Position numbers and translations under genes: made by a program. A stretch of DNA of 64,000 nucleotides from Stutzerimonas stutzeri (GTDB lineage: Bacteria > Pseudomonadota > Gammaproteobacteria > Pseudomonadales > Pseudomonadaceae). Each line of letters starts with the position of its first letter. Position 1 is the stretch's first letter. Positions 41,140 to 49,911 of this stretch are shown piece after piece. The notes below the pieces were generated by a model. That model saw only the letters and a list, made by a program, of their open reading frames with translations, ran no database searches and was not told the DNA's origin. Where the stretch lies: NCBI GenBank assembly GCA_002339675.1, contig DDKB01000012.1, forward strand, positions 1 through 64,000, in the 5' to 3' direction.

Positions 41140-42819
41140 TTAGTCCACGGCCTGCTCGACCAATGCGGTGGCCAGCTGTTCGTTTAGTCGGCGGGCTTGG
41201 GTAAGGCGGGCTTTGAGTTGGTCGCAGAGAGCCATCAGCTGATCGACTTTGGCGACGATGCGGTGTTGTTCTTTTTCAGGCGCAAGAGGGAATAGCTTTG
41301 AGAGATATTCACCCTGTGCCAAGTGTCCATGTGTCGAATTGGTTATTTTCAGCTGTGTCGAATTGATGAGTCGAAGGCCATAAATCAGGTAGTCGCGATT
41401 AACGCGTTGTGGGCAAAAAATCTTCCACATGTTCTGATTTAGGACCGCTGGCAAACAGCTTGCATCGACGACCCCGATCTTTCCAAGGCTACCGCCGACC
41501 ATAACGAGCAAGATCTCGCCTGCCTCTAGACGCACGCTTTGATAGGTAGAATTGGCCGCAACTTGGTCAATGTACTTTGCGTCTGTTAAGTCAAGCGTGC
41601 CATCTGGATTGATGTTTGTAACTCGCAGTACAAAGGTCCCTGAGGCTCTATATTCCGAACTCTTAAATGCATGCCCAGTACTTGCTTCTGCTACCTGTCC
41701 AAGCCTTACCCATTGCCACCCTTTCGGCAAATCGAATGGCTTTTCCTCCTCGTCAACATCCGTCAGCGGTTTCTGTTTCTTGAGCTTGCCTGCGGCCACC
41801 AGCCCCCCCTTTTCCTCGGCAATGCGCTTTAGCAACTCACTGGCAGGCTCATCACTGGGATCTTGCGGTACCAGCTTGCCCATCACAGCCAGTTGCAGCA
41901 GGGTTTGCTTGAGGGCGTCGATGCTGGGTTCGGTGGTGAACAGGGTGTGGAAGTGTTCGGCCAGGTGCTGCCAGCTGGCGGCGAAGTCCTGGGCATCGGC
42001 GGTCTGAGTCAGGCCGCCTAGCAGCGCTTGCACCAGTTGGGTGTGAGCGCTTTCGGCGTCGGCCTGCTGGGCTTCCAGGCGGTCACACAAGGCCATCAAC
42101 TCATCGACTTTGGCGACGATGCGGTGTTGTTCGGCGAGCGGAGGAAGAGGGAAAAAAGCTTGCCTACCGCCTTCGGTTCCTAGCCTAGGCATTTTCATGC
42201 CATAGCTTTTAGCATTTACATAGCTGAGAAAGTACGGGCTCTTAAGCGCAATCACGAAATAATGCGCGACGAAAGGGCCGTGGCATCTGAACGGGAGAAT
42301 CTCGGTTGTGCAAAATCCGTCGTCCTCAGCTACCAGAACCTTATTGAGATATGGACGTAGCTTTCCGTAGAGCACATCGCCTTTAGTGAAACTATTCTTG
42401 TCACTGAGTGAGTTGCGATCGTAAAAGCGAGCCTTTTGCAAAAGCTTAGAAGTGTCTTTTTCAATGTCCTCAAGATCGAGTACCCAAGCGTCTTCTGGGA
42501 TTTCGTCTTTTTTGATTGTGGAGCCAAAATTGGTAATTTCGCCAAGACGAGTCCACACCCAGCCCGCTGGCAACTCAAAGGGCAGCGCTTCCTCGTCAAT
42601 TTCTGTTAGCGGCTTCTGCTTTTTTATCTTCCCCTCCGCCACCAACCGCGTCTTTTCCTCGGCAATCCGCTTAAGCAATTCACTGGCTGGCTCATCATTC
42701 GGGTCTTGTGGTACCAACTTGCCGCGCACCGCCAGCTCCAGAATCAGCTCACGCAGCTTTTTGATGCCATTAGGTGCACCGGCCAGCAGCGGCAGGTTGT
42801 CGGTCAGCAGAGCGGTCAT
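41140..42819 (-). CDS. hsdS: Type I restriction specificity subunit HsdS (559 aa)
   Basis: Two target recognition domains, each introduced by a repeated unit: GKLVPQDPNDEPASELLKRI..KIKKQKPLTEIDEEALPFELPAGWVWTRLGE near the start and GKLVPQDPSDEPASELLKRI..KLKKQKPLTDVDEEEKPFDLPKGWQWVRLGQ in the middle; each ends in PLPPLAEQHRIVAKVDELMALCD or APEKEQHRIVAKVDQLMALCD. It binds the bipartite recognition sequence. The domains differ, so the site should be asymmetric. ATGA overlap with the RhuM-Doc gene. The halves share a 30-bp identical DNA repeat. Confidence 0.95.
   Translation of the reverse strand: MTALLTDNLPLLAGAPNGIKKLRELILELAVRGKLVPQDPNDEPASELLKRIAEEKTRLVAEGKIKKQKPLTEIDEEALPFELPAGWVWTRLGEITNFGSTIKKDEIPEDAWVLDLEDIEKDTSKLLQKARFYDRNSLSDKNSFTKGDVLYGKLRPYLNKVLVAEDDGFCTTEILPFRCHGPFVAHYFVIALKSPYFLSYVNAKSYGMKMPRLGTEGGRQAFFPLPPLAEQHRIVAKVDELMALCDRLEAQQADAESAHTQLVQALLGGLTQTADAQDFAASWQHLAEHFHTLFTTEPSIDALKQTLLQLAVMGKLVPQDPSDEPASELLKRIAEEKGGLVAAGKLKKQKPLTDVDEEEKPFDLPKGWQWVRLGQVAEASTGHAFKSSEYRASGTFVLRVTNINPDGTLDLTDAKYIDQVAANSTYQSVRLEAGEILLVMVGGSLGKIGVVDASCLPAVLNQNMWKIFCPQRVNRDYLIYGLRLINSTQLKITNSTHGHLAQGEYLSKLFPLAPEKEQHRIVAKVDQLMALCDQLKARLTQARRLNEQLATALVEQAVD
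41242..41271. repeat. 30-bp direct repeat within hsdS, copy 1
   Basis: Identical to 42103-42132. Encodes the end of the C-terminal conserved region (EQHRIVAKVD). Homologous repeats like this are where recombination can exchange HsdS half-domains. Confidence 0.85.
42103..42132. repeat. 30-bp direct repeat within hsdS, copy 2
   Basis: Identical to 41242-41271, in the central conserved region. The spacing between copies is 861 bp, about one target recognition domain plus linker. Confidence 0.85.
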
Positions 42820-43784
42820 GGGCGATTTTCCGGGGCAAGCATGTTCATGATCAGGCGGATCAGGGTGTCTTTCTGTGCGGGGGCGGATTCGGCGACCAAC
42901 AGGGTCAGCGCCGCCAGTCCGGTGTCGTTGATCACGGCATTGCCCTCGGCATCGAGCAGACGACCATTGCGGTGCAGAAAGTCGACGAAGAGGTAGGCAC
43001 CACTGCGTTTGTTGCCGTCGGCGAAGGGGTGGTTCTTGACCACGAAATACAGCAGGTGCGCCGCTTTGCTCTCCAGGCTCGGGTAGGCCGGCTCGCCGAA
43101 TACGCTTTGTTCGAGGTTACCGAGTAGCGCCGCCAGGCCATCGCCGCGTTCACGGGCGAACAGGTCGCTGGCTTCGCCACGGGCCACCAGTTGGGATTTG
43201 AGCTCGGCCAGTTGCCGGCGCGCCTGGGTTGCATCGGGCAACTGACCGCCGGGGCTGCCGGTGGGCTCGGTGAGCAGGCCTTCGTCATAGCGCTGTAGCC
43301 AGAGGAAGGTCTGGGTGTAGCGGCTGACGATTTCCACCAGCCCACGCCCGCCGGCTTCGCCCAGTTCGGGCGTGCGAGCGGCCTTGCGCACCAGTTCCAG
43401 CGCCGCTTCCAGTTCGCGGGCGTTGGCCTCGAAACGTTCACGATTGAGCGTATAGCCGCGAGTCAGGTGCTGTTTGAGTACCTGATTGGCCCACTGGCGA
43501 AAACGCGTGCCTTCACGGGACTTCACCCGGTAGCCGAGGGAGATGATCACGTCGAGGTTGTAGAAGGCCACCGGCTTGTCGGAGCCAGCAATGTGCAGAT
43601 TTTGCACATTGCTTTCACGTTCCAGCTCGCCCTCGGCGAAGACGTTGCGGACATGCCGGCCGATCACTGTGCGGTCACGGCCGAACAGCTCGGCCAGTTG
43701 TTCCTGGCGCAACCATACGCTGTCGTGCTCGACGGTGACGGCGATCTGACCGCTGGCACTTTCGTAGATGGCGACGTCGCTCAT
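42816..43784 (-). CDS. RhuM-Doc (Fic) fusion protein (322 aa)
   Basis: N-terminal RhuM-type region (~1-120): VWLRQEQLAELFGRDRTVIGRHVRNVF..GELERESNVQNLHIAGSDKPVAFYNLDVIISLGYRVKSREGTRFRQWAN, a DNA-binding-like module often beside type I systems. A C-terminal Doc-type Fic domain has H252-PFADGNK-R260. The NKR ending is the Doc variant, which in phage P1 phosphorylates EF-Tu; other Fic proteins AMPylate. It is joined by ATGA overlaps to hsdM upstream and hsdS downstream. A role as toxin or host-sensing switch tied to restriction is inferred. Confidence 0.88.
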   Translation of the reverse strand: MSDVAIYESASGQIAVTVEHDSVWLRQEQLAELFGRDRTVIGRHVRNVFAEGELERESNVQNLHIAGSDKPVAFYNLDVIISLGYRVKSREGTRFRQWANQVLKQHLTRGYTLNRERFEANARELEAALELVRKAARTPELGEAGGRGLVEIVSRYTQTFLWLQRYDEGLLTEPTGSPGGQLPDATQARRQLAELKSQLVARGEASDLFARERGDGLAALLGNLEQSVFGEPAYPSLESKAAHLLYFVVKNHPFADGNKRSGAYLFVDFLHRNGRLLDAEGNAVINDTGLAALTLLVAESAPAQKDTLIRLIMNMLAPENRP

Positions 43785-45247
43785 GGCCGTTCCAGCGCCT
43801 CGGCCAGCACGGCCTTGAGCTGGTCGCGCAGCTGGCTGATTTCGCCTTGCAGCTGCGCGTAGTCACGCAGCAGCTGGCCCGGGTCGTGGCTGATCTGCTC
43901 GCCGACATGGGGGTTCTTGCAGTCGAGGTTCCAGTTGCGAGCTTTCAGTTCATCCAGGCTGACCTTCCAGGCGAACTCGTTTTCCACGCGTGCGGCAAAG
44001 CCATCGGCCTCGCTGCCCCACCACGCCTCTTCCACGGCGAACTCTTCGATACGCATGGGGCGCGTCTTGGAGTAGTTCTTCACGCCGGCTGGGTACTGGT
44101 GCTCGTAGAACCACACCTCTTTGGTCGGCGTGCCCTTGGTGAAGAACAGCAGGTTGGTCTTGATGCCGGTGTAGGGGTTGAACACACCGTTGGGCAGGCG
44201 AACGATGGTGTGCAGGTTGCACTCGGTCAGCAGCTTTTCCTTAATGCGACTCTTGATGCCTTCGCCAAACAGGAAGCCGTCAGGAAGCACCACGGCGGCG
44301 CGGCCACCGTCTTTGAGCAGCTGCATGATCAGCACCAGAAACAGGTCGGCGGTTTCACGGGTGCGGAAGGCAGCCGGGAAGTTGGTTTCGATACCGTCCT
44401 CTTCCATGCCACCGAACGGCGGGTTGGCGACGACGCAGTCGACCCGCTCCTTCGGGCCCCAGCTGATCAGCGGGCGAGCCAGGGTGTTGTCGTGGCGAAT
44501 CTGGTTCGGCACTTCGATGCCGTGGAGGATCATGTTGGTGGTGGCCAGCAGGTGCGGCAGCGGCTTCTTCTCCACACCGTAGATGCTCGCCTGCAGGGCG
44601 CGTTCGTCCTCGGCGGTTTTTACATAGCGGCTGCGCTTGTGCTCGATGGTGCAGGTGAGAAAGCCGCCGGTGCCGCAGGCAGGGTCCATGACCTTCTCGT
44701 CCAGCTTGGGATCGACCATGCGCACCATGAACTCGGTGACCGGGCGTGGGGTGTAAAACTCGCCGGCGTTACCGGCGTTCTGCAGGTCGCGCAGCAGTTG
44801 TTCGTAGAGGTTGCCGAACTCGTGGCGCTCCTGCGCCTTGTTGAAGTCCACGCCCTGCTGGATCTTGTTGATCACCTGGCGCAGCAGCTGGCCGGACTTC
44901 ATGTAGTTGTAGGCGTCTTCGAACACGCTGCGTACCACAAAGGCGGATGGCGTGTTGCTGTATTCGTGCAGGTTCTGCAGCTGCGGAAATAGGTTGTTGT
45001 CGATGAAGTCCTTCAGCGCATCGCCGGTCATGCCTTCCGGATCGGCAGCCCAGGTGCGCCAGCGACAGCTCTCGGGGATGGGCGACTTGTAGTTGTCGTC
45101 CATCAGCTCCCATTCCAGCTCGCGGTCATCGAAGATCTTGAGGAACAGCAGCCAGACGAGCTGGCCGATACGCTGGGCGTCGCCGTCGACACCCACGTCC
45201 TTGCGCATGATGTCCTGGATGGATTTGATGGTGGAGCTGATGGACAT
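43781..45247 (-). CDS. hsdM: Type I restriction-modification methyltransferase HsdM (488 aa)
   Basis: N6-adenine methyltransferase. The N-terminal helical HsdM_N domain is at ~5-130. SAM motif DPACGTGGF is at 188-196, the catalytic NPPFGG at 275-280. Other family marks are ERHEFGNLYEQLLRDLQNAGNAGEFYTPRPVTEFMV and LPNGVFNPYTGIKTNLLFF. Length and motifs fit the type IB (EcoAI/EcoEI-like) group. It begins two bases after the HNH gene stop and overlaps the RhuM-Doc gene. Confidence 0.96.
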   Translation of the reverse strand: MSISSTIKSIQDIMRKDVGVDGDAQRIGQLVWLLFLKIFDDRELEWELMDDNYKSPIPESCRWRTWAADPEGMTGDALKDFIDNNLFPQLQNLHEYSNTPSAFVVRSVFEDAYNYMKSGQLLRQVINKIQQGVDFNKAQERHEFGNLYEQLLRDLQNAGNAGEFYTPRPVTEFMVRMVDPKLDEKVMDPACGTGGFLTCTIEHKRSRYVKTAEDERALQASIYGVEKKPLPHLLATTNMILHGIEVPNQIRHDNTLARPLISWGPKERVDCVVANPPFGGMEEDGIETNFPAAFRTRETADLFLVLIMQLLKDGGRAAVVLPDGFLFGEGIKSRIKEKLLTECNLHTIVRLPNGVFNPYTGIKTNLLFFTKGTPTKEVWFYEHQYPAGVKNYSKTRPMRIEEFAVEEAWWGSEADGFAARVENEFAWKVSLDELKARNWNLDCKNPHVGEQISHDPGQLLRDYAQLQGEISQLRDQLKAVLAEALERP

Positions 45248-45249
45248 GC

Positions 45250-46542
45250 TTACTTCCTAAACAGATTGTCACGATGCCAGGCCAGGTAGCCGCGATGACG
45301 CGGGTCGATCTGGCGTAGGCGAAGGTCGGCGGTGATATTGAGCGCTCGAGCGCTGTCTGGGTCCAGATCCTCGCCAAGGAGAATCTGCCCATGGTCGTCG
45401 AAGCTGATCAGGCCTTGGTCGAAGGCCAGGTCAAGGTTTGGTGTCAGCAGAAGGCCGTTGAACGGATCGAGCCGCTCTGCCCCACTGGCGACGCGCCAGG
45501 GTTTGATGTGTGAGGCGCGCAACAGCGTCGGCACGCAGCAGTCGGTGACGGCACAGCCGCCCCAATACTCGAGCAGTTCATCGCGATAGCCGCTTTGGCC
45601 GATACGCGCCTTGATCAAGGCTTCGCGTTCGGTGTCTGTCAGCGCGATGTCTTCTGGTAGAACCTGGGCTAAGTCGGCGGAGTGCTCCGAGTTCGAAACC
45701 AGCGTCCGCGACTCGCCTAGTAGTTGATCGACCAGCATCAGCAAGGCTGCGCTGTTGTGGAATCCTACATCCACACCATAGGCAATGTCGCTTGCCCCTC
45801 CGTTGCGCCGCTTAGGAAAGCCGCGCAGATTGCTGTTGTGGTAGTAGCGCGTATGCCCCCTTGCGATACCGGGCAGCGATAGCAGGTCTTGCACGTCAGC
45901 CTCGTACTTGGGATGAAGCACGAGAGGCGCTTGCAGGCGAGCGTGGATACTGCTGCTTTGCTTGACGTACACAGGGGACGCCAAGTCTGGATGATCAAGG
46001 CGGACTACTTTCAGGCCTGATTGGGCAGGTTTCGTGAACCCTCGCTGCTGCAAAGTCGTAATGACTTCGTTAATGCTAAGCATGCCGACATCCGGGGTCG
46101 GTACTGCTTGCTTTGCTACTGACTGCAGCTCGCTTAAACGCGGTGCTTCGTTGGACGCTTCGCCCGATATCCATCCCAGTTGCTGCACTGCTGCCTTAAC
46201 CTCTGGGTACATGCAGGCTCTGCTTTCCCCTGTTTCTGGATCATCATCAAAGCCAGCAATGGCATAAACCTTCCACTTCGGGCTAGGGATACCAAGCGCT
46301 GTAATAAGTCTGCCTCCCAATCTTCCATATTGGATATTCGCTACTTGGAAGCTGGCTTTCCCTACCAGGGCAGCCAACTGCGTCATCGTGCATGCGTGCC
46401 CAGGAAAGCGAGCATGCGCGATGAGCATGTCACGCTGTAGCGCTGTTATTTCTGGCTCGATGGTACGTAGCGCACGGATGTATTCGTCCGTGCCTGGAGG
46501 GGTAATTCCACGTAGCGTGGAACCCTTAGACGCTGATGCCAT
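45250..46542 (-). CDS. HNH endonuclease-domain protein within the hsd operon (430 aa)
   Basis: C-terminal HNH_2-type domain at ~320-400: YRDELLEYWGGCAVTDCCVPTLLRASHIKPWRVASGAERLDPFNGLLLTPNLDLAFDQGLISF, with the His, Asn and His expected for metal-dependent cleavage. The N-terminal part (~15-110) holds a helical region (QLAALVGKASFQVANIQYGRLGGRLITALG) like a DNA-reading module. ATG 46542 with GGAAAT upstream is preferred over a TTG at 46566. Placement between hsdR and hsdM suggests a modification-dependent accessory nuclease; unproven. Confidence 0.82.
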   Translation of the reverse strand: MASASKGSTLRGITPPGTDEYIRALRTIEPEITALQRDMLIAHARFPGHACTMTQLAALVGKASFQVANIQYGRLGGRLITALGIPSPKWKVYAIAGFDDDPETGESRACMYPEVKAAVQQLGWISGEASNEAPRLSELQSVAKQAVPTPDVGMLSINEVITTLQQRGFTKPAQSGLKVVRLDHPDLASPVYVKQSSSIHARLQAPLVLHPKYEADVQDLLSLPGIARGHTRYYHNSNLRGFPKRRNGGASDIAYGVDVGFHNSAALLMLVDQLLGESRTLVSNSEHSADLAQVLPEDIALTDTEREALIKARIGQSGYRDELLEYWGGCAVTDCCVPTLLRASHIKPWRVASGAERLDPFNGLLLTPNLDLAFDQGLISFDDHGQILLGEDLDPDSARALNITADLRLRQIDPRHRGYLAWHRDNLFRK

Positions 46543-46622
46543 TTGTATTTCCAAAGCAGGCTGCAAGTCGGTTACGTTTTGAGTGGCTGTCGCTTAGCGC
46601 GCAGCGCGGCTAGTCGAAGGCA

Positions 46623-48986
46623 TCAAGAGCCATACAACTCAGCCTCTAGATCGTGAATGGCTTGCTGATAGCCAGGCTTCCCGCCAAACGCCCTCACAAG
46701 TTCCACAGGTGCACCTAACTGACTGAAGGGTTCAAGCTGCAAGATCTTGATGTCTTCAATGTGCTCAATACCCGTATCGGCATATTTATCCAGCAGCGCC
46801 TCCAATACCTGGCGGGCCGCGCCGGAGTATTTGGCGAAGTAGTTGCGCTTCTTTACCTGGTCAGCACGCTCGCGACGAGACAGGGCGGGCTGGTCGAAGG
46901 CGACGTGGCAGATCAGGTCGAACGGATCCAATAGCTTGCCCTGCTTCTTTTCCACTTCTTCGGCCAGGGCTTCCCACATCACGCCCTGAGCAGCCAATTC
47001 GTCAATGATCGCCCTCTTCTGCTCGGCATCACTCCAGCGGCGGAGAAAGTCGTCCAGCGAAGCGAACTGTTTTTTCACGCAGGTGCGGGTGTAGTCGTTC
47101 AGCGACTCGGTTATGAGCCGGCCGTCCGGGCCGTAGTACTGCACGCGCTCGGCGATGACATAGATCGGAATGCTGTCGATGACGTACTTGATGCGCTTTT
47201 TGCCGCCCTCCTCGCCAGTGAACTCCAGCTCACCGGCCTCGGCCTCGCTGCCTGCGGTAATACCGTCGCCTTCCAACAGATCGTCCGGCGGGACCGGAGG
47301 CTCATCGGCTGACGGGGCATAAATCACAACGGGATCGCCATCGAAGGCCGGATCGGCAAACAGCTCGGTGGCCTTCTTGAAGTCCATGATGGTGAACCAG
47401 TATTTGCCGAAATCCTCGTTGATACGGGTGCCGCGGCCGATGATCTGCTTGAACTCGGTCATGGATTTTATGTGCTGATCGAGCACCACTAGCTTGCACG
47501 TTTGGGCATCAACACCGGTGGTCATCAGCTTGCTGGTGGTGGCGATGACCGGGTAGCGCGACTCGGGGTCGATGAAGTTGTCCAGCTCGGCCTTGCCTTC
47601 CTGATCATCCCCGGTGATACGCATGACGTACTTGCGGTTCTCGGCCACGCGCTCAGGATTGAGGTTGACCAGCGCCTGCCGCATACGCTCGGCATGGTTG
47701 ATGTCGTCGCAGAAGACGATGGTTTTCTGGAACGGATCGGTGGCCTTGAGAAAATCGGTGACCTTTTGCGCGACCAGCTGGGTGCGCGCCTCGATGACCA
47801 GGGTGCGGTCCATGTCCTTGAGGTTATAGATGCGGTCCTCGATCAACTCGCCATTTTTGTCGAGCATGCCCTTGGGCGGTCGCCAGCCTTGCAGATCCTT
47901 GTCGAAGTCGATGCGCACTACCTTGTAGGGTGCGAGGAAGCCGTCTTCGATGCCCTGCTTCAAGGTATAGCTGTACACCGGGTCACCGAAGTAGGTGATG
48001 CTGGAAACCTCTTTGGTTTCCTTCGGTGTAGCGGTCAGGCCGACGTGGGTGGCACCAGAGAAGTAGTCAAGAATCTCTCGCCAGGCCGAATCCTCAGCTG
48101 CGCTGCCGCGGTGGCATTCGTCGATCACGATCAGATCGAAGAAGTCTCGGGAGAATTGCTTGTAGACGTTCTGCTCTTCCTCTGCGCCGGTGACAGCCTG
48201 ATACAGCGACAGATAGATCTCGTAGGACGTATCGATCTGCCGCTTGGCGATCTTGGTCATCGCTGCGCCGAAGGGCTTGAAGTCGTTGTTCTTGGTTTGG
48301 TCGACGAGGATGTTGCGGTCGGCCAGAAAAAGGATGCGTTTCTTCTGCTTCGACTTCCACAGCCGCCAGATGATCTGAAAGGCGGTGTAGGTCTTGCCGG
48401 TGCCGGTGGCCATGACCAGCAGAATGCGATCCTGCCCACGAGCGACGGCCTCAACAGTGCGATTTATGGCATTGGTCTGGTAGTAGCGCGGCATACGCCC
48501 TGAGCCGTCGTCGTAGTAAGGCGCCTCGGCCTTCCGCCGGGCATCACCGTCCAGGCCCTTCCAGCGGCAATAGCGTTGCCAGAGTTCGGCGGGGCTGGGG
48601 AACTGGCTTAGGCTCAGCTCCGTTTCGACCTGATTCCCCGTGCCACTGCGGTCATGGAACAGAAAGCCATCGCCATTACTGGAGAACACGAAGGGCACAT
48701 CCAGCGCCTCGGCATAGCCCAATGCCTGTTGCATACCGGAGCCCAGGGAGTGCTTGTTGTCCTTGGCCTCAATAACGGCAAGCGGAAGGTTCGGCTGATG
48801 ATAGAGAATGTAGTCCGCTCGGCGTGACTCGCCGCGGCTGTGCAGCTTCCCGCGCACGATGATGCGCCCTTTGGTGAAGCTGACTTCCTCACGGACCTGC
48901 TTCTGAAGATCCCAGCCCGCCATGGCGATCGCAGGCGAGATGAATTTGCTGCAGATATCCCGCTCGGATAATGACTTCTTGTCCAT
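46623..48986 (-). CDS. hsdR: Type I restriction subunit HsdR (787 aa)
   Basis: ATP-dependent translocating endonuclease subunit. The N-terminal PD-(D/E)xK nuclease has RRADYILYHQPNLPLAVIEAKDN with D58, E73 and K75. The superfamily 2 motor has Walker A MATGTGKTYTAF (~196), DECH box VIDECHRGS (~289), GLTATP and the later QIIGRGTRI. The C-terminal EcoEI_R_C-type region ends the protein. It fits type IB. It is first in the minus-strand block; about 277 bp lie upstream and should hold the promoter. Confidence 0.96.
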   Translation of the reverse strand: MDKKSLSERDICSKFISPAIAMAGWDLQKQVREEVSFTKGRIIVRGKLHSRGESRRADYILYHQPNLPLAVIEAKDNKHSLGSGMQQALGYAEALDVPFVFSSNGDGFLFHDRSGTGNQVETELSLSQFPSPAELWQRYCRWKGLDGDARRKAEAPYYDDGSGRMPRYYQTNAINRTVEAVARGQDRILLVMATGTGKTYTAFQIIWRLWKSKQKKRILFLADRNILVDQTKNNDFKPFGAAMTKIAKRQIDTSYEIYLSLYQAVTGAEEEQNVYKQFSRDFFDLIVIDECHRGSAAEDSAWREILDYFSGATHVGLTATPKETKEVSSITYFGDPVYSYTLKQGIEDGFLAPYKVVRIDFDKDLQGWRPPKGMLDKNGELIEDRIYNLKDMDRTLVIEARTQLVAQKVTDFLKATDPFQKTIVFCDDINHAERMRQALVNLNPERVAENRKYVMRITGDDQEGKAELDNFIDPESRYPVIATTSKLMTTGVDAQTCKLVVLDQHIKSMTEFKQIIGRGTRINEDFGKYWFTIMDFKKATELFADPAFDGDPVVIYAPSADEPPVPPDDLLEGDGITAGSEAEAGELEFTGEEGGKKRIKYVIDSIPIYVIAERVQYYGPDGRLITESLNDYTRTCVKKQFASLDDFLRRWSDAEQKRAIIDELAAQGVMWEALAEEVEKKQGKLLDPFDLICHVAFDQPALSRRERADQVKKRNYFAKYSGAARQVLEALLDKYADTGIEHIEDIKILQLEPFSQLGAPVELVRAFGGKPGYQQAIHDLEAELYGS

Positions 48987-49263
48987 GCGCCGGTCCCAAA
49001 ATCAATAGCAATTCGGACGCCCCGACAAGGGCGATACATGCCCGAGCCGAACAACCTGAGGAAGCGAGTACGTATTAATGAAACCGCGCTTGAAGGCCAT
49101 CCTTGACGTGCAGCAACACCGCTTAGGGATGTTGCGATGGCCACAATATCTTTGTGCCATCACCGGGTAAAGCTAAACCCCTAGCGGTCCGCTCAACGGA
49201 CCTGCTCAGATCCATTCATTCAACATGAAGCAACGTCGAGCGATCGACCACGTCGGTTTGAAT
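48987..49263 (-). promoter_or_regulatory. Leader region of the restriction-Zorya block
   Basis: 277 bp between hsdR and the next gene upstream. It should contain the main promoter for hsdR and possibly for all ten downstream genes. No -10/-35 pair good enough to name was found. Confidence 0.4.
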
Positions 49264-49911
49264 TTATCCCAAGCTGGCTAACCAAGGCCGGATGATCGCT
49301 TTGCGCCCCTCCAAACTAAGCGTGGCGACGCCCTCCTTCACCAGCGCCCGCTTATCTCCGGTATGTGGGTTTGCAACATAGGTGTTTATAGAGGGCAGCA
49401 TGTTCGGGTTCGCGCTCCACCGTAAATTGAACGCCGCCAGCTTGGGAAACCAGAATTGGCTGGCGTACGGCAAATTGTCGTGAATCCACCAAGCCAGCGG
49501 CGTCCAGTCCTGGTGTTCCTCGTACCAGGGCAACAACGCCGGCACCACAACACAAGCGGTCGCACCCAGATACCCGTCGGTATCCAAGTAATCCCAAATA
49601 TGCCCACCGTAGTTGCTCTCATTTGCGGCGCAACTATATTGGTTTTTGTTTTCTGCGCCCTTCGCATTGACTGCCGGAGCGCGATAGGCGGAGCGAATGC
49701 AGATCCGGCCAAAACGATCCTGGAGCGGCTCCAGCAATAATTCGCAAAGCTGACGCCCAGCTTCAATGGCACGATCAGGGTAATCCGGGATGTTGGGAAT
49801 GCCTTCAATCTGCGAGATCTCCGAGTACAGGAAATCTCGCATGAAGAAATGCTTGGAAAGTCTTACGCGTCCTAGATCCTCTAGGGCGGCTACCGAAGAC
49901 GGCTTTTTCAT
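49264..49911 (-). CDS. Hypothetical protein, possible M15-like peptidase fold (215 aa)
   Basis: ATG 49911 follows AAGGAGCG nine bases upstream; an ATG 24 bases earlier is less supported. The order SEISQIEGIPNIPDYPDRAIEAGRQLCELLLEPLQDRFGRICIRSAYRAPAVN then NYGGHIWDYLDTDGYLGATA recalls the R..YR..N..H..D pattern of M15-type D,D-carboxypeptidases and phage endolysins, and an HxxWDxxD set could bind metal. No signal peptide, so cytosolic. The family assignment is tentative. It lies between the defence block and the tRNA and may be another defence component. Confidence 0.6.
   Translation of the reverse strand: MKKPSSVAALEDLGRVRLSKHFFMRDFLYSEISQIEGIPNIPDYPDRAIEAGRQLCELLLEPLQDRFGRICIRSAYRAPAVNAKGAENKNQYSCAANESNYGGHIWDYLDTDGYLGATACVVVPALLPWYEEHQDWTPLAWWIHDNLPYASQFWFPKLAAFNLRWSANPNMLPSINTYVANPHTGDKRALVKEGVATLSLEGRKAIIRPWLASLG

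Noticed and set aside
42816..43784. Phd/Doc toxin-antitoxin pair
   Set aside because: No Phd-like antitoxin frame is found next to the Doc domain; the neighbours are hsdM and hsdS.
43847..44992. 381-codon plus-strand frame
   Set aside because: It is antisense to hsdM, with composition typical of a shadow of a high-GC gene.
47502..48503. 333-codon plus-strand frame
   Set aside because: Antisense to hsdR; no recognisable domain or ribosome binding site.
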